A DNA stretch of 64,000 nt, taken from Rhizobium bangladeshense. Its GTDB lineage: Bacteria > Pseudomonadota > Alphaproteobacteria > Rhizobiales > Rhizobiaceae. The position numbers were made by a program, and so were the translations under genes. The stretch spans positions 2,979,001 to 3,043,000 of the forward strand of contig NZ_CP071612.1 of NCBI RefSeq assembly GCF_017357245.1, read 5' to 3'. Shown in pieces: positions 8,817 to 16,968 of this stretch. Every line of letters begins with the position of its first letter. Position 1 is the first letter of the stretch. Below the pieces are notes generated by a model. That model did no database searches. It was not told the origin of the DNA and was given only the letters and a program-made list of their open reading frames with translations.

Positions 8817-8980
8817 GTTCGGTCCTCGGGAGGAAAATGGCACGAGCCGGCATCGCTCTTTTGCGCACTGTCAGAGCATCATGCGGTTAAGCTATCCTTT
8901 ACAATCATGGTTAACAAATTCCGAACGCGCCCGCCCAAATTGCAGCCTGTACTTTTCATATTCCGAAAATTGGGGACGCC

Positions 8981-9020
8981 GAAAAAGAAGAAAAAGCCCG
9001 GAAAGCCGAGCTTTCCGGGC
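8981..9020 (-). terminator. rho-independent terminator of the amine-catabolism operon
   Basis: A perfect 10-bp stem (8996-9005 with 9011-9020, loop CCGAG). On the minus strand it is followed by a T-rich run (TTTTTCTTCTTTTTC). It lies 26 bases after the stop of the alcohol dehydrogenase gene, the last gene of the leftward operon. Confidence 0.8.
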
Positions 9021-9046
9021 CAATCCGCAGGTTCGCTCTCAAGGCC

Positions 9047-10201
9047 TCAGAAACAATCCCTGAAAAGCGCCTTGGTATTTTCGAGCGTCATCGCGACAGG
9101 ATTGCCGCCGGCGCTCGGATCTTCGATCGCCATGGCCGACAATTCGTCGATACGGTCGGGGGCGATTCCCATCGCCGTCAGCGTCTCCGGCACTCCGAGA
9201 TCGGAACGGAGCTTCAGCACATAGTCATAGAAGCCGTCGAAACCGCCCGAAATGCCGAGATAGGCCGCCGCGCGGCTGATCTTCTCCTCGATTGCCGCAC
9301 GGTTGAAACGCAGCACCGCCGGCATGACAACCGCGTTGGTCATGCCGTGATGGGTGTTATAGACGGCGCCGATTGGATGGGACAAGGCGTGGATTGCGCC
9401 GAGCCCCTTCTGGAAGGCGACCGCGCCCATGGCAGCAGCAGACATCATGTTGGCGCGAGCTTCGAGATCGGTGCCTTCCCGATAGGCGCGCGGCAGGAAT
9501 TCCTTGACGAGCCGCATGCCTTCGAGCGCGATGCCGGCTGACATCGGATGATAGAAGGGCGAGGAATAGGCTTCCAGGCAATGCGCGAAAGCGTCCATGC
9601 CGGTGCCGGCGGTAATGATCTTCGGCATCCCGACCGTCAGTTCCGGATCGGAGATGACGACGCCCGGCAGGAACTTCGGGTGGAAGATGATCTTCTTCAC
9701 ATGCGTTTCGGAATTGGTAATGACGCTGGCGCGCCCGACTTCCGAACCGGTGCCGGCCGTCGTCGGTACGGCGACGATCGGCGCGATGCCCTCGACGCTG
9801 GCGCGCGTCCACCAGTCGCCGATATCCTCGAAATCCCAGACCGGCCGCGATTGGCCAACCATGAAGGCGACGCACTTGCCGAGATCGAGGCCGGAGCCGC
9901 CGCCGAAGGCGACGACGCCGTCATGGCCGCCGTCCTTGAAGGCCTTGACGCCGGCCTCGAGGTTCTTCTCATTCGGGTTCGGATCGACGTCAGCGAAGAT
10001 CGCCCGGCCAAGACCGGCATCTTCGAGGATATCGAGCGCGTTCTTGGTGATCGCCATCGCGGCGAGGCCGCGGTCGGTGACAAGCAGCGGCTTCTTCATG
10101 CCGAGGCTCTTGCAGGCGTCGGCCAGTTCCTTGATCCGGCCCCGGCCGAGCTTGACCGATGTCGGGTAGCTCCAGTTTGCGGTGATGTTGCTGCTGCTCA
10201 T
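9047..10201 (-). CDS. iron-containing (group III) alcohol dehydrogenase
   Basis: A 384-residue NAD(P)-dependent alcohol dehydrogenase of the Fe-ADH family. Seen: nucleotide-binding 'FGGGSGLDLGKCVAFM' (about 100-115) and metal-ligand regions 'TGMDAFAHCLEAYSS' and 'HALSHPIGAVYNTHHGMTNA'. It overlaps the aldehyde dehydrogenase gene by 4 bases (ATGA), so the two are translationally coupled. With that enzyme it would oxidise an alcohol group to a carboxylate. In this operon the substrate may be a gamma-glutamylated amino alcohol, which is an inference from gene context. Confidence 0.92.
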   Translation of the reverse strand: MSSSNITANWSYPTSVKLGRGRIKELADACKSLGMKKPLLVTDRGLAAMAITKNALDILEDAGLGRAIFADVDPNPNEKNLEAGVKAFKDGGHDGVVAFGGGSGLDLGKCVAFMVGQSRPVWDFEDIGDWWTRASVEGIAPIVAVPTTAGTGSEVGRASVITNSETHVKKIIFHPKFLPGVVISDPELTVGMPKIITAGTGMDAFAHCLEAYSSPFYHPMSAGIALEGMRLVKEFLPRAYREGTDLEARANMMSAAAMGAVAFQKGLGAIHALSHPIGAVYNTHHGMTNAVVMPAVLRFNRAAIEEKISRAAAYLGISGGFDGFYDYVLKLRSDLGVPETLTAMGIAPDRIDELSAMAIEDPSAGGNPVAMTLENTKALFRDCF

Positions 10202-11583
10202 GCTGTCACTTTCTTCAGGTGGAAGGATTTCGGACGCGTCAGATTCTGGAAGCCGATGATCGACAGCGAGCCGCCGCGGCCGGTCTCCTTGACGCCGGTC
10301 CAGCAGAGCGCCGGATCGAGATAGTCCGCTCGGTTCATGAAAACGGTGCCGGTTTCGATGTCGCGGCCGAGACGCGCAGCCCGCTCGACATCCTTGGTCC
10401 AGAGCGAGGCCGTCAGCCCGTACTGGCTGTCGTTCATCAAAGCGAGAGCCTCCTCGTCGCTCTTCACCTTCATGATGCCGACTGCCGGACCGAAGGTCTC
10501 TTCACGCATGAAGGCCATGGAATGATCGACATCGACGAGGACCTGCGGTGCGAGATAGGCGCCGCCATCGTCCTGAGGGAAAAGCTTGGGATCGACAAGC
10601 GCCTTGGCGCCCTTGGAAACCGCATCGGCGATCTGCTCGCGCACCACCTTGGCGAAACGCTTGTTCGCCATCGGCCCAAGCGACGTCTCGGGATCGAGCG
10701 GATTGCCAAGCTTGTAGTTCGACACCCAGGCAACCGATTTCTCGACGAAGGCGTCGTAGAGCGATTCATGCACGTAGACGCGCTCGATGCCGCAGCAGCA
10801 CTGGCCGGAATTATAGGTGGCGCCATCCATCAGCGTGTCGACGGCCGCATCGAGATCGGCGTCTTCCATGACGTAACCCGGATCCTTGCCGCCGAGCTCG
10901 AGGCCGAGGCCGGTGAAGGTGCCGGCGGCGGCCCGCTCCATCGAGCGACCGCCTTCGACCGATCCGGTGAAATTGACGAAGTTGAAGCTGCCGGCAGCAA
11001 TTAGTGCCGACGTCGTTTCATGATCGAGAAAGACGTTCTGGAATACGTCGTCCGGAACACCCGCCTCGACGAAGGCCTGTACCAGCCGTTCGCCGACGAG
11101 CAAGGTCTGCGAGGCGTGTTTCAGAACGACCGTATTGCCGGCCATCAGCGCCGGCGCGATCGTATTGATCGCCGTCATATAGGGATAGTTCCACGGCGCG
11201 ACAACGAAGACGACGCCATGCGCTTCGCGCTCGATGCGGCGTTCGAAACGGTCGCTTTCTTCGACGACCAGCGGGGCGAGCGCGTCAGCCGCGATCGAGG
11301 CGACATAGTTGGAGCGCTCGTTGAAGCCCCTGTATTCGCCGCCGTACTTCACCGGCCGCCCCATCTGCCAGGCAAGCTCCGGCACGACGACGTCCGACAT
11401 CTCGTTCAGCCGCGCAACTCCTTTCAGCACGAGCTGAACGCGCTCTTCAAGCGGCCGCCTCGCCCAGGCCTTCTGCGCCTTGCGGGCGCGCGCCACCACA
11501 TCCTTGGCGGCATCGAGCGAAAGCGCCGGACGCTCCGCGTAAACCGATCCGTCGACCGGTGAAATGCATTGGATCATTGCCAT
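10198..11583 (-). CDS. aldehyde dehydrogenase
   Basis: A 461-residue NAD(P)-dependent aldehyde dehydrogenase. Seen: 'VVAPWNYPYMTAINTIAPAL', the general-base Glu in 'LGLELGGKDPGYV' (about 229) and the catalytic Cys in 'NSGQCCCGIERVYV' (about 262). The protein is shorter than the usual 480-500 residues, as in succinate-semialdehyde-type members. It starts after an AGGAAA site; an RIME-like repeat of about 150 bases separates it from the upstream glutamine-synthetase-like gene. Likely role: second oxidation step of the pathway encoded here, passing on from the Fe-ADH. Confidence 0.93.
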   Translation of the reverse strand: MAMIQCISPVDGSVYAERPALSLDAAKDVVARARKAQKAWARRPLEERVQLVLKGVARLNEMSDVVVPELAWQMGRPVKYGGEYRGFNERSNYVASIAADALAPLVVEESDRFERRIEREAHGVVFVVAPWNYPYMTAINTIAPALMAGNTVVLKHASQTLLVGERLVQAFVEAGVPDDVFQNVFLDHETTSALIAAGSFNFVNFTGSVEGGRSMERAAAGTFTGLGLELGGKDPGYVMEDADLDAAVDTLMDGATYNSGQCCCGIERVYVHESLYDAFVEKSVAWVSNYKLGNPLDPETSLGPMANKRFAKVVREQIADAVSKGAKALVDPKLFPQDDGGAYLAPQVLVDVDHSMAFMREETFGPAVGIMKVKSDEEALALMNDSQYGLTASLWTKDVERAARLGRDIETGTVFMNRADYLDPALCWTGVKETGRGGSLSIIGFQNLTRPKSFHLKKVTA

Positions 11584-11622
11584 GATCGATTTCCTGTCCT
11601 CGTATCATTTCAAAATTGGTGG

Positions 11623-11775
11623 GCGACAGCCCCTCATCCGCCTGCCGGCACCTTCTCCCCGCAAACGGGGCGAAGGGGATATGCCGCAACCTTTCGGTCC
11701 CCCCGCAACGTCTCGCATGGCAAGTCCCCTCTCCCCGTTTCTACGGGGAGAGGGTTAGGGTGAGGGGCAACCCCG
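11623..11775. repeat. RIME-like intergenic palindromic element, copy 1
   Basis: About 150 bases with two hairpins: CCTTCTCCCCG / CGGGGCGAAGG (11651-11676) and a perfect 12-bp stem (11727-11738 with 11743-11754). It shares 'CCCCTCATCCGCCTGCCGGC' and the TGAGG end with the element at 25.4 kb. RIME elements are known intergenic mosaic repeats of rhizobia. It sits inside the leftward operon, between the aldehyde dehydrogenase and ligase genes, and could pause transcription or stabilise upstream mRNA. Confidence 0.7.
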
Positions 11776-11786
11776 CGAAATGCCTA

Positions 11787-13154
11787 TTAAGCTCTTTCGA
11801 AACCGCGCGCCACTTCCCAATCGGTGATGCGGCGGTCGTATTCCTCTTGCTCCCATTCGGCAGCGCGGGTGTAGTGGTCGATCACCTCGTCGCCGAAGGC
11901 TTTGCGCAGCATCGCCGATTCCGTCATCGCAATCGCCGCCGAACGCAGCGTGCGCGGGATCTCACGAATGTCCTTGCCGCCATAGGCGTCGCCGACGAAG
12001 GGAGCCTCGAGCTCCATCTTGTTCTCGATCCCGTCGATACCGGCGGCGAGCAGCGCTGCGAATGCGAGATAGGGATTGAGATCGGAGCCGCCGACGCGGC
12101 ATTCGATACGGATGCCCTTCGTCTCCTCGCCGCAAAGGCGATAGCCGGCGGTACGGTTGTCCTTGCTCCAGATCGCCTTGGTCGGAGCAAAAGTGCCAGC
12201 CATGAAGCGCTTGTAGGAATTGATGTAAGGCGCCAGGAAATAGGTGATCTCGCTCGCATGGGCGAGAAGTCCGGCAACGTAATTGTGCATCAGCGGCGAC
12301 ATGCCGTATTTGCCGGTATGGTCGAAGAATAGCGGCTTTTCCTCAAGGCTCCACAGCGACTGGTGGATATGAGAGGAGCTACCAGCGGCATTGTAGTTCC
12401 ACTTGGCAAGGAAAGTGATGGCTTTGCCCTTCGACCAAGCGATCTCCTTGCAGCCATTCTTTATGATCGCATGCCGATCGGCCATGGCGAGCGCGTCGGC
12501 GTAGCGGACGTTGATCTCCTCCTGTCCGGCCGAGGCCTCGCCCTTGGAGTTTTCGACCGGAATGCCGGCACCCTGCAGGCCGGTGCGGATCGCCCGCATC
12601 ACCTCTTCCTCCTTGGTGGTCTGGAAGATGTGGTAGTCCTCGTTATAGGCGCTGGCGAGCTTCAGATTGCGGTAGCCCGAAGCATGCGCCGCCTCATAAC
12701 TCTGGTCGAACAGGAAGAATTCGAGCTCCGAGGCCATATAGGCCTTCATGCCCATGTCTTCGAGACGCTTCACCTGCTTCTTCAGAATCGCGCGTGGCGA
12801 ATGGGCGACCTCTTCATGGGTGTGATGGTCGAGCACGTCGCAGAGCACGAGCGCGGTACCCTCGAGCCAGGGGATGCGGCGCAGTGTCGAAAGATCCGGC
12901 TTCATCGTATAGTCGCCGTATCCCTTCTCCCAGCTCGTCGCCTTGTAGCCGGAGACGGTTTCCATCTCTATGTCAGTCGCCTGCAGGTAGTTGCAGCTGT
13001 GCGTTTCCTTCCAGGCGCTTTCGACGAAATATTCAGCCTGGAAGCGCTTGCCCATCAGCCGGCCCTGCATGTCCACCTGGCAGGCGAGAACCGTATCGAT
13101 GCGCCCTTCGGCAACATCCTTCCTGAGATCGTCGATTGTATAGCTGCTGCTCAT
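11787..13154 (-). CDS. glutamine-synthetase-like ligase (gamma-glutamylamide synthetase type)
   Basis: A 455-residue member of the glutamine synthetase superfamily, of the type that joins glutamate to amines (PuuA, IpuC, GlnA3/GlnA4). Seen: beta-grasp N-domain ('LACQVDMQGRLMGKRF', about 20-35), metal/glutamate region 'MASELEFFLFDQSYE', ATP-site 'AAGSSSHIHQSLW' and the C-terminal 'RIECRVGGSDLNPYLAFAAL'. The start at 13154 is supported by an AGGCGGAT site; an upstream extension is unlike the family. Next to a permease and oxidising enzymes, amine catabolism is more likely than ammonia assimilation. The amine is not known. Confidence 0.88.
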   Translation of the reverse strand: MSSSYTIDDLRKDVAEGRIDTVLACQVDMQGRLMGKRFQAEYFVESAWKETHSCNYLQATDIEMETVSGYKATSWEKGYGDYTMKPDLSTLRRIPWLEGTALVLCDVLDHHTHEEVAHSPRAILKKQVKRLEDMGMKAYMASELEFFLFDQSYEAAHASGYRNLKLASAYNEDYHIFQTTKEEEVMRAIRTGLQGAGIPVENSKGEASAGQEEINVRYADALAMADRHAIIKNGCKEIAWSKGKAITFLAKWNYNAAGSSSHIHQSLWSLEEKPLFFDHTGKYGMSPLMHNYVAGLLAHASEITYFLAPYINSYKRFMAGTFAPTKAIWSKDNRTAGYRLCGEETKGIRIECRVGGSDLNPYLAFAALLAAGIDGIENKMELEAPFVGDAYGGKDIREIPRTLRSAAIAMTESAMLRKAFGDEVIDHYTRAAEWEQEEYDRRITDWEVARGFERA

Positions 13155-13298
13155 GATTGATCCGCCTGAAATAGGGATTGAAAAATCGAGGCAACGAAAC
13201 TGCATACGCTCGGCCTGGTATCGCGGCCCGATGCCTTTTCGTTGAACCGGTGGCGGGGCCGCAGGATGCGGCCCCGCCAATCGAGGGAAGTTCGTTTC

Positions 13299-14849
13299 TC
13301 AGGCCTCGCCGACAGCCGCCTCGGCGGCCGCGATCTCAGCCTGACGCTTGGCAATGGCGTCGCCGATCGGCGGACCTTTGAAGCGGCGGTTCTCGAATGC
13401 AAACCACACGATAGCGGTCAACACTAGGAAACCGACGGTAATTTCAAGCGCCCAGTCGTTCGGCGGCTGAATGCCGATGTAGAAGATCAGCGCCATTGAG
13501 AGGATAGCGAGGACGGCAACCACCCTGTACAGCCCCACTCCCATATTCCATGGCCCCATTGTCGGCCATTTCGCCGTTCCGATCGAAACGAGGCCGAGAG
13601 CGATGGGCACGACGAAGGACAGGAACAGGAAGATGACCGTGCACGACACCACGATCGAATAGGCCGGCGTCCCGGCAATGGTTATCGCCGAGGTAAACCA
13701 GACAAAGAGGACGGCGAGGATGGCGCCCGTCCAAATGGCCGCGACCGGCGTGCGGAAGCTCGGGCTGACCTTGGAGAGGGTCGAGGATGCCGGAAGACCC
13801 TTGTCACGCGAGAAAGCGAAGATCATCCGCGAAACCGAGGTGACGGTCGCAAGCCCGCACAGGAACTGAGCGACGAATATCAGCACGTAGAGAATGCTTT
13901 TGATCGTCGGGTTCACCTGCGACTCCATCGCCCAGAAGAACACGTTCCAGCCCTGCTTTGCAGCGTCGTCCATGTTCGGGATCATGAGCACGAAAGCACA
14001 CAACATGAGATAGCCGAAGAGCGCCGACCAGAGGACTGAGGAAACCATGCCACGGGGCACGGAAACGGCGGCCTTCACTGTCTCCTCCGACGTATGCGCC
14101 GAGGCGTCGTAGCCGGTGATCGTATAGACTGGCAACAGCAAGCCGAGCAGGAATGCCATGCCGGTGGAGACGGTCACCGGCCAGACCAGCGATGCACCTT
14201 CGGTGCCCGTATAGTTGGCGAACGTGAAGAGCCGTGAAATATCCCAACTCGGCGCGGCCGCAAGGCAGACGATCGTCAGGAGGATCGCCGTTGCGAAGAT
14301 CAGATATCCCGAGAAGTCGGTAAGCTTGGCGGTCAGGCCGATGCCGAAATGGTTGATCCCCGCCTGCAGCGCTGTGATGATCGCCACAAACACGACACGA
14401 TGAAGAAGCGTGTCCTCAATACCGAATTGCGGCCCGAAGGCACCGAAGAAGAAATAAAAGGTGCCGACATTGATGGCGCCGAGCACGGTGACGAGCCCGA
14501 GCAGGTTGAGCCAAGCCGACAGCCAGCCGGTAAAGCGGTTTCCGAGGATTGAGCCCCAGTGATAGAGCCCCCCTGCTGTCGGATAGGCGGAGCCGATCTG
14601 CGCGAGGCCTAATGCGAAGATGAACGAAATGAGGCAGCCGAGCGGCCAGCCAATGCCAATCGCCGCTCCGCCAGCTCCGGCTGTTGCCTGCCCGAGCGAA
14701 TTGATGCCGCCGGAAAGAATGCAGATGATCGAAAACGAGATTGCAAAATTCGAGAACGAGCTCATTCGCCGTTCGAGTTCCTGGGCATAGCCCATGGAAT
14801 GCAGGATGTGAACATCCTGCTTCTTGTCCAATTCGGTATAATCCGACAT
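13299..14849 (-). CDS. APC-family amine/amino-acid permease
   Basis: A 516-residue inner-membrane transporter of the APC superfamily, amino acid-choline (GABA permease-like) branch. About twelve hydrophobic segments are visible, with the family's first-helix region 'FAISFSIICILSGGINSLG' and 'GWPLGCLISFIFALGLAQI' following. It is cotranscribed with the downstream ligase (145-base gap) and preceded by the amidohydrolase gene (115 bases). It probably imports the amine or amino-acid-like substrate of the pathway. An AGGGGGA ribosome site precedes the ATG. Confidence 0.88.
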   Translation of the reverse strand: MSDYTELDKKQDVHILHSMGYAQELERRMSSFSNFAISFSIICILSGGINSLGQATAGAGGAAIGIGWPLGCLISFIFALGLAQIGSAYPTAGGLYHWGSILGNRFTGWLSAWLNLLGLVTVLGAINVGTFYFFFGAFGPQFGIEDTLLHRVVFVAIITALQAGINHFGIGLTAKLTDFSGYLIFATAILLTIVCLAAAPSWDISRLFTFANYTGTEGASLVWPVTVSTGMAFLLGLLLPVYTITGYDASAHTSEETVKAAVSVPRGMVSSVLWSALFGYLMLCAFVLMIPNMDDAAKQGWNVFFWAMESQVNPTIKSILYVLIFVAQFLCGLATVTSVSRMIFAFSRDKGLPASSTLSKVSPSFRTPVAAIWTGAILAVLFVWFTSAITIAGTPAYSIVVSCTVIFLFLSFVVPIALGLVSIGTAKWPTMGPWNMGVGLYRVVAVLAILSMALIFYIGIQPPNDWALEITVGFLVLTAIVWFAFENRRFKGPPIGDAIAKRQAEIAAAEAAVGEA

Positions 14850-14964
14850 GACTTCCCCCTGTTGACGATCGGCCGCGGGATTGCGACCGGTTCATTGCCA
14901 ATAGTCCGCAGCATTTCGCCTTCGGACGTCCGCAGTTAGACTGCTCCCTCGGGTCTTCTTTTTA

Positions 14965-15744
14965 TCAGGCGTCTAGGCTCTGCTGGAGCAGCCCTTTTAT
15001 ATAATCGGCCACGACCCCTTGGCCGACATCGTCTGCGATGAGGTCATTGCGGACCTCGATCATCACGTTGCGCAAGCCGTTCGAAAGCCCGTGCAGGATC
15101 AGCGTGTGGGTCACGCCGTCCTCAGGCCCGTAGGGCTGATTGCGTTCGGTTCTATAAAGCGGCGCTTTGGCCGCAGCATCAAGCATCCGATCGGCGAGCC
15201 AGCTATCCTCGTCATGCAATATGCCGAGTTCGACCAGCCGTTCACGCCCGTGATAGACCGGCGTGAAACTGTGCATCGTCACGATGACGCTGTCCTGTCC
15301 CTTTGCCCGGCGATCGCGGATCAGCCCGCGAATGGCGTCATGAAAGGGCACGTAGAGCGCGTCTCTGCGCGCAAGACGTTCTTCGAAAGTCAAATCCTTG
15401 TTGCCGGGAATGGCATAGATCTCACTTGTTTCAGGCATGGCCCCCGGAGAGCTCGGCGGCCGGTTGCAGTCGTAGATCAGCCGGGAAAACCGCTGGTATA
15501 CGAGTGTCGCATCGAGGCCTTCTGATATGCCGCGGGCGACCGAGAGAGCGCCGGGATCCCAGGCGATGTGGCTCGACAGCGCTTCTTTGGAAAGGCCGAG
15601 ATCGCCGAACTTGGCAGGAAGCCTGTTTGATGCATGCTCACAGATGAGCATCACGGGGCTCCGGCCATCAACGCGCTCAATCCCGACGCAATCGCCGTCC
15701 GCTTCGCTGAGGATGTTCGGCCGGGCCAGCACCAAAGCCGCCAC
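14965..15744 (-). CDS. N-formylglutamate amidohydrolase-family protein
   Basis: A 259-residue member of the N-formylglutamate amidohydrolase family (PF05013). Seen: 'VMLICEHASNRLPAKFGDLG' with the metal-binding His, 'HIAWDPGALSVARGISEGLD', 'YDCNRPP' and 'VIVTMHSFTP'. The start is GTG at 15744 with an AGGGATAGGA ribosome site. It is the first gene of the leftward operon. No histidine-degradation genes are nearby, so rather than N-formylglutamate it may hydrolyse a gamma-glutamyl or N-acyl amide made in this pathway; that is inference. Confidence 0.85.
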   Translation of the reverse strand: MAALVLARPNILSEADGDCVGIERVDGRSPVMLICEHASNRLPAKFGDLGLSKEALSSHIAWDPGALSVARGISEGLDATLVYQRFSRLIYDCNRPPSSPGAMPETSEIYAIPGNKDLTFEERLARRDALYVPFHDAIRGLIRDRRAKGQDSVIVTMHSFTPVYHGRERLVELGILHDEDSWLADRMLDAAAKAPLYRTERNQPYGPEDGVTHTLILHGLSNGLRNVMIEVRNDLIADDVGQGVVADYIKGLLQQSLDA

Positions 15745-15810
15745 TCCTATCCCTTAATAAAATCTTTAAGAAAAGAATTCTTCAGCTTTTGCCGGGTGTC
15801 AAGCAGTCTC

Positions 15811-15826
15811 TGAAAATTTCTTTTCA
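15811..15826. promoter_or_regulatory. candidate RpiR operator
   Basis: A 16-bp dyad with perfect 6-bp arms (TGAAAA-TTTC-TTTTCA) in the divergent region between the amidohydrolase and rpiR-type genes. Inverted GAAA/TTTC arms are common for RpiR-family operators. A possible sigma70 promoter for the regulator lies next to it: TTGACA 15836-15841, 17 bases, GTTAAC 15859-15864. Confidence 0.45.
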
Positions 15827-15910
15827 TGACAGTAGTTGACATTGATTGTGACAGCGTTGTTAACTTTGCGTGGGAAAGTGGCGCTAGACCATCCCGGGGA
15901 GCATAGCTAG

Positions 15911-16783
15911 GTGACAACTGCGTCGAAGACGGTTTCGGACGTCATACACTCGCATCTGAGCGTGTTGACACGTGCCGAAAAGCAGTTGGCGGAAAGCCTG
16001 CTCGACAATTATCCGGTTTCCGGCCTTGGCAGCATCACCACCATCGCGGAGAATGCTGGCGTCTCCACGCCGACTGTCGTGCGGATGGTGCAGAAGCTGG
16101 GCTTCAAGGGTTATCCGGATTTTCAGGCGCGCCTGCATCAGGAGGTCGAGGCAACGATCTCCAACCCGATCGCCAAGCATGACCGCTGGGCGCAAAATGC
16201 GCCGGGCACCCATATCCTCAACCGCTTTGCCGATGCCATCATGGGCAATCTACGCCAGACGCTGACCGATCTCGACACCGCCACTTTCGACAGCGTCGCC
16301 TCGCTGTTGTCCGACCGCAAGCGCGGCCTTTATTTCGTCGGCGGCCGCATAACCGGAGCGCTGGCCGAGTACTTCTTCACTCACATGCAGGTCATCCGGC
16401 CGGCAACGACGCTGCTGTCGTCCAATTCCAGCAGTTGGCCGCAATATGCCCTCAACATGAATGCCGGCGACATCCTTATCATCTTCGACATCCGACGTTA
16501 CGAACAGGAAATGGTGAGCCTTGCCACCGCCGCCCGCAAGCGCGGGGCCGAAATCGTCCTATTCACCGACCAATGGGGCTCGCCTGCCGCCAAACTCGCG
16601 CGGCACGCTTTCCGGGTCCGCATCGAAGCGCCTTCGGCCTGGGATTCGTCGGTCGTCACCCTTTTCATCGTCGAGGCTCTGATCGAAGCCGTTCAGAACT
16701 CCACCTGGGACGAGACGAAGGAACGCATGAAGACGCTGGAAGGGCTATTCGAGCAGACCAAGCTTTTCCGCAAACTCGGTTAG
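15911..16783 (+). CDS. RpiR/MurR-family transcription regulator
   Basis: A 290-residue regulator. The N-terminal HTH_6 domain (about 5-80) includes 'TTIAENAGVSTPTVVRMVQK', and the SIS sugar-isomerase fold (about 125-255) includes 'GLYFVGGRITGALAEYFFTH' and 'IIFDIRRYEQEMVSLATAARK'. RpiR proteins sense phosphosugars or other small metabolites through the SIS domain. The start is GTG at 15911 with GGGGAG upstream. It is divergent from the amine-catabolism operon and upstream of an ABC importer, so it probably controls one or both. Confidence 0.9.
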   Translation: MTTASKTVSDVIHSHLSVLTRAEKQLAESLLDNYPVSGLGSITTIAENAGVSTPTVVRMVQKLGFKGYPDFQARLHQEVEATISNPIAKHDRWAQNAPGTHILNRFADAIMGNLRQTLTDLDTATFDSVASLLSDRKRGLYFVGGRITGALAEYFFTHMQVIRPATTLLSSNSSSWPQYALNMNAGDILIIFDIRRYEQEMVSLATAARKRGAEIVLFTDQWGSPAAKLARHAFRVRIEAPSAWDSSVVTLFIVEALIEAVQNSTWDETKERMKTLEGLFEQTKLFRKLG

Positions 16784-16889
16784 GGGGCCAAGATTAAGGA
16801 GAGGAAAAACAAGCACGGATTGGCGGAAATGAGCAATGCAGTCGCAAATGAAACATCTGCCTCAAGCGCCTGCTATTCCGGCAAAATTA

Positions 16890-16929
16890 ACGTCATCCAG
16901 CCGTCACACAAGCTTCATGTAAGCTCATT
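16890..16929 (+). promoter_or_regulatory. possible PhoB-box-like repeats
   Basis: Four 7-base units at an exact 11-base period (ACGTCAT 16890, CCGTCAC 16901, GCTTCAT 16912, GCTCATT 16923) lie 40 bases before the binding-protein start. The first two match 5 of 7 bases of the Pho half-site CTGTCAT, the others fewer, so this is only suggestive. Confidence 0.3.
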
Positions 16930-16968
16930 AACAGCATCGCCAGACACTAAAACCGAAGGAGAACAACA

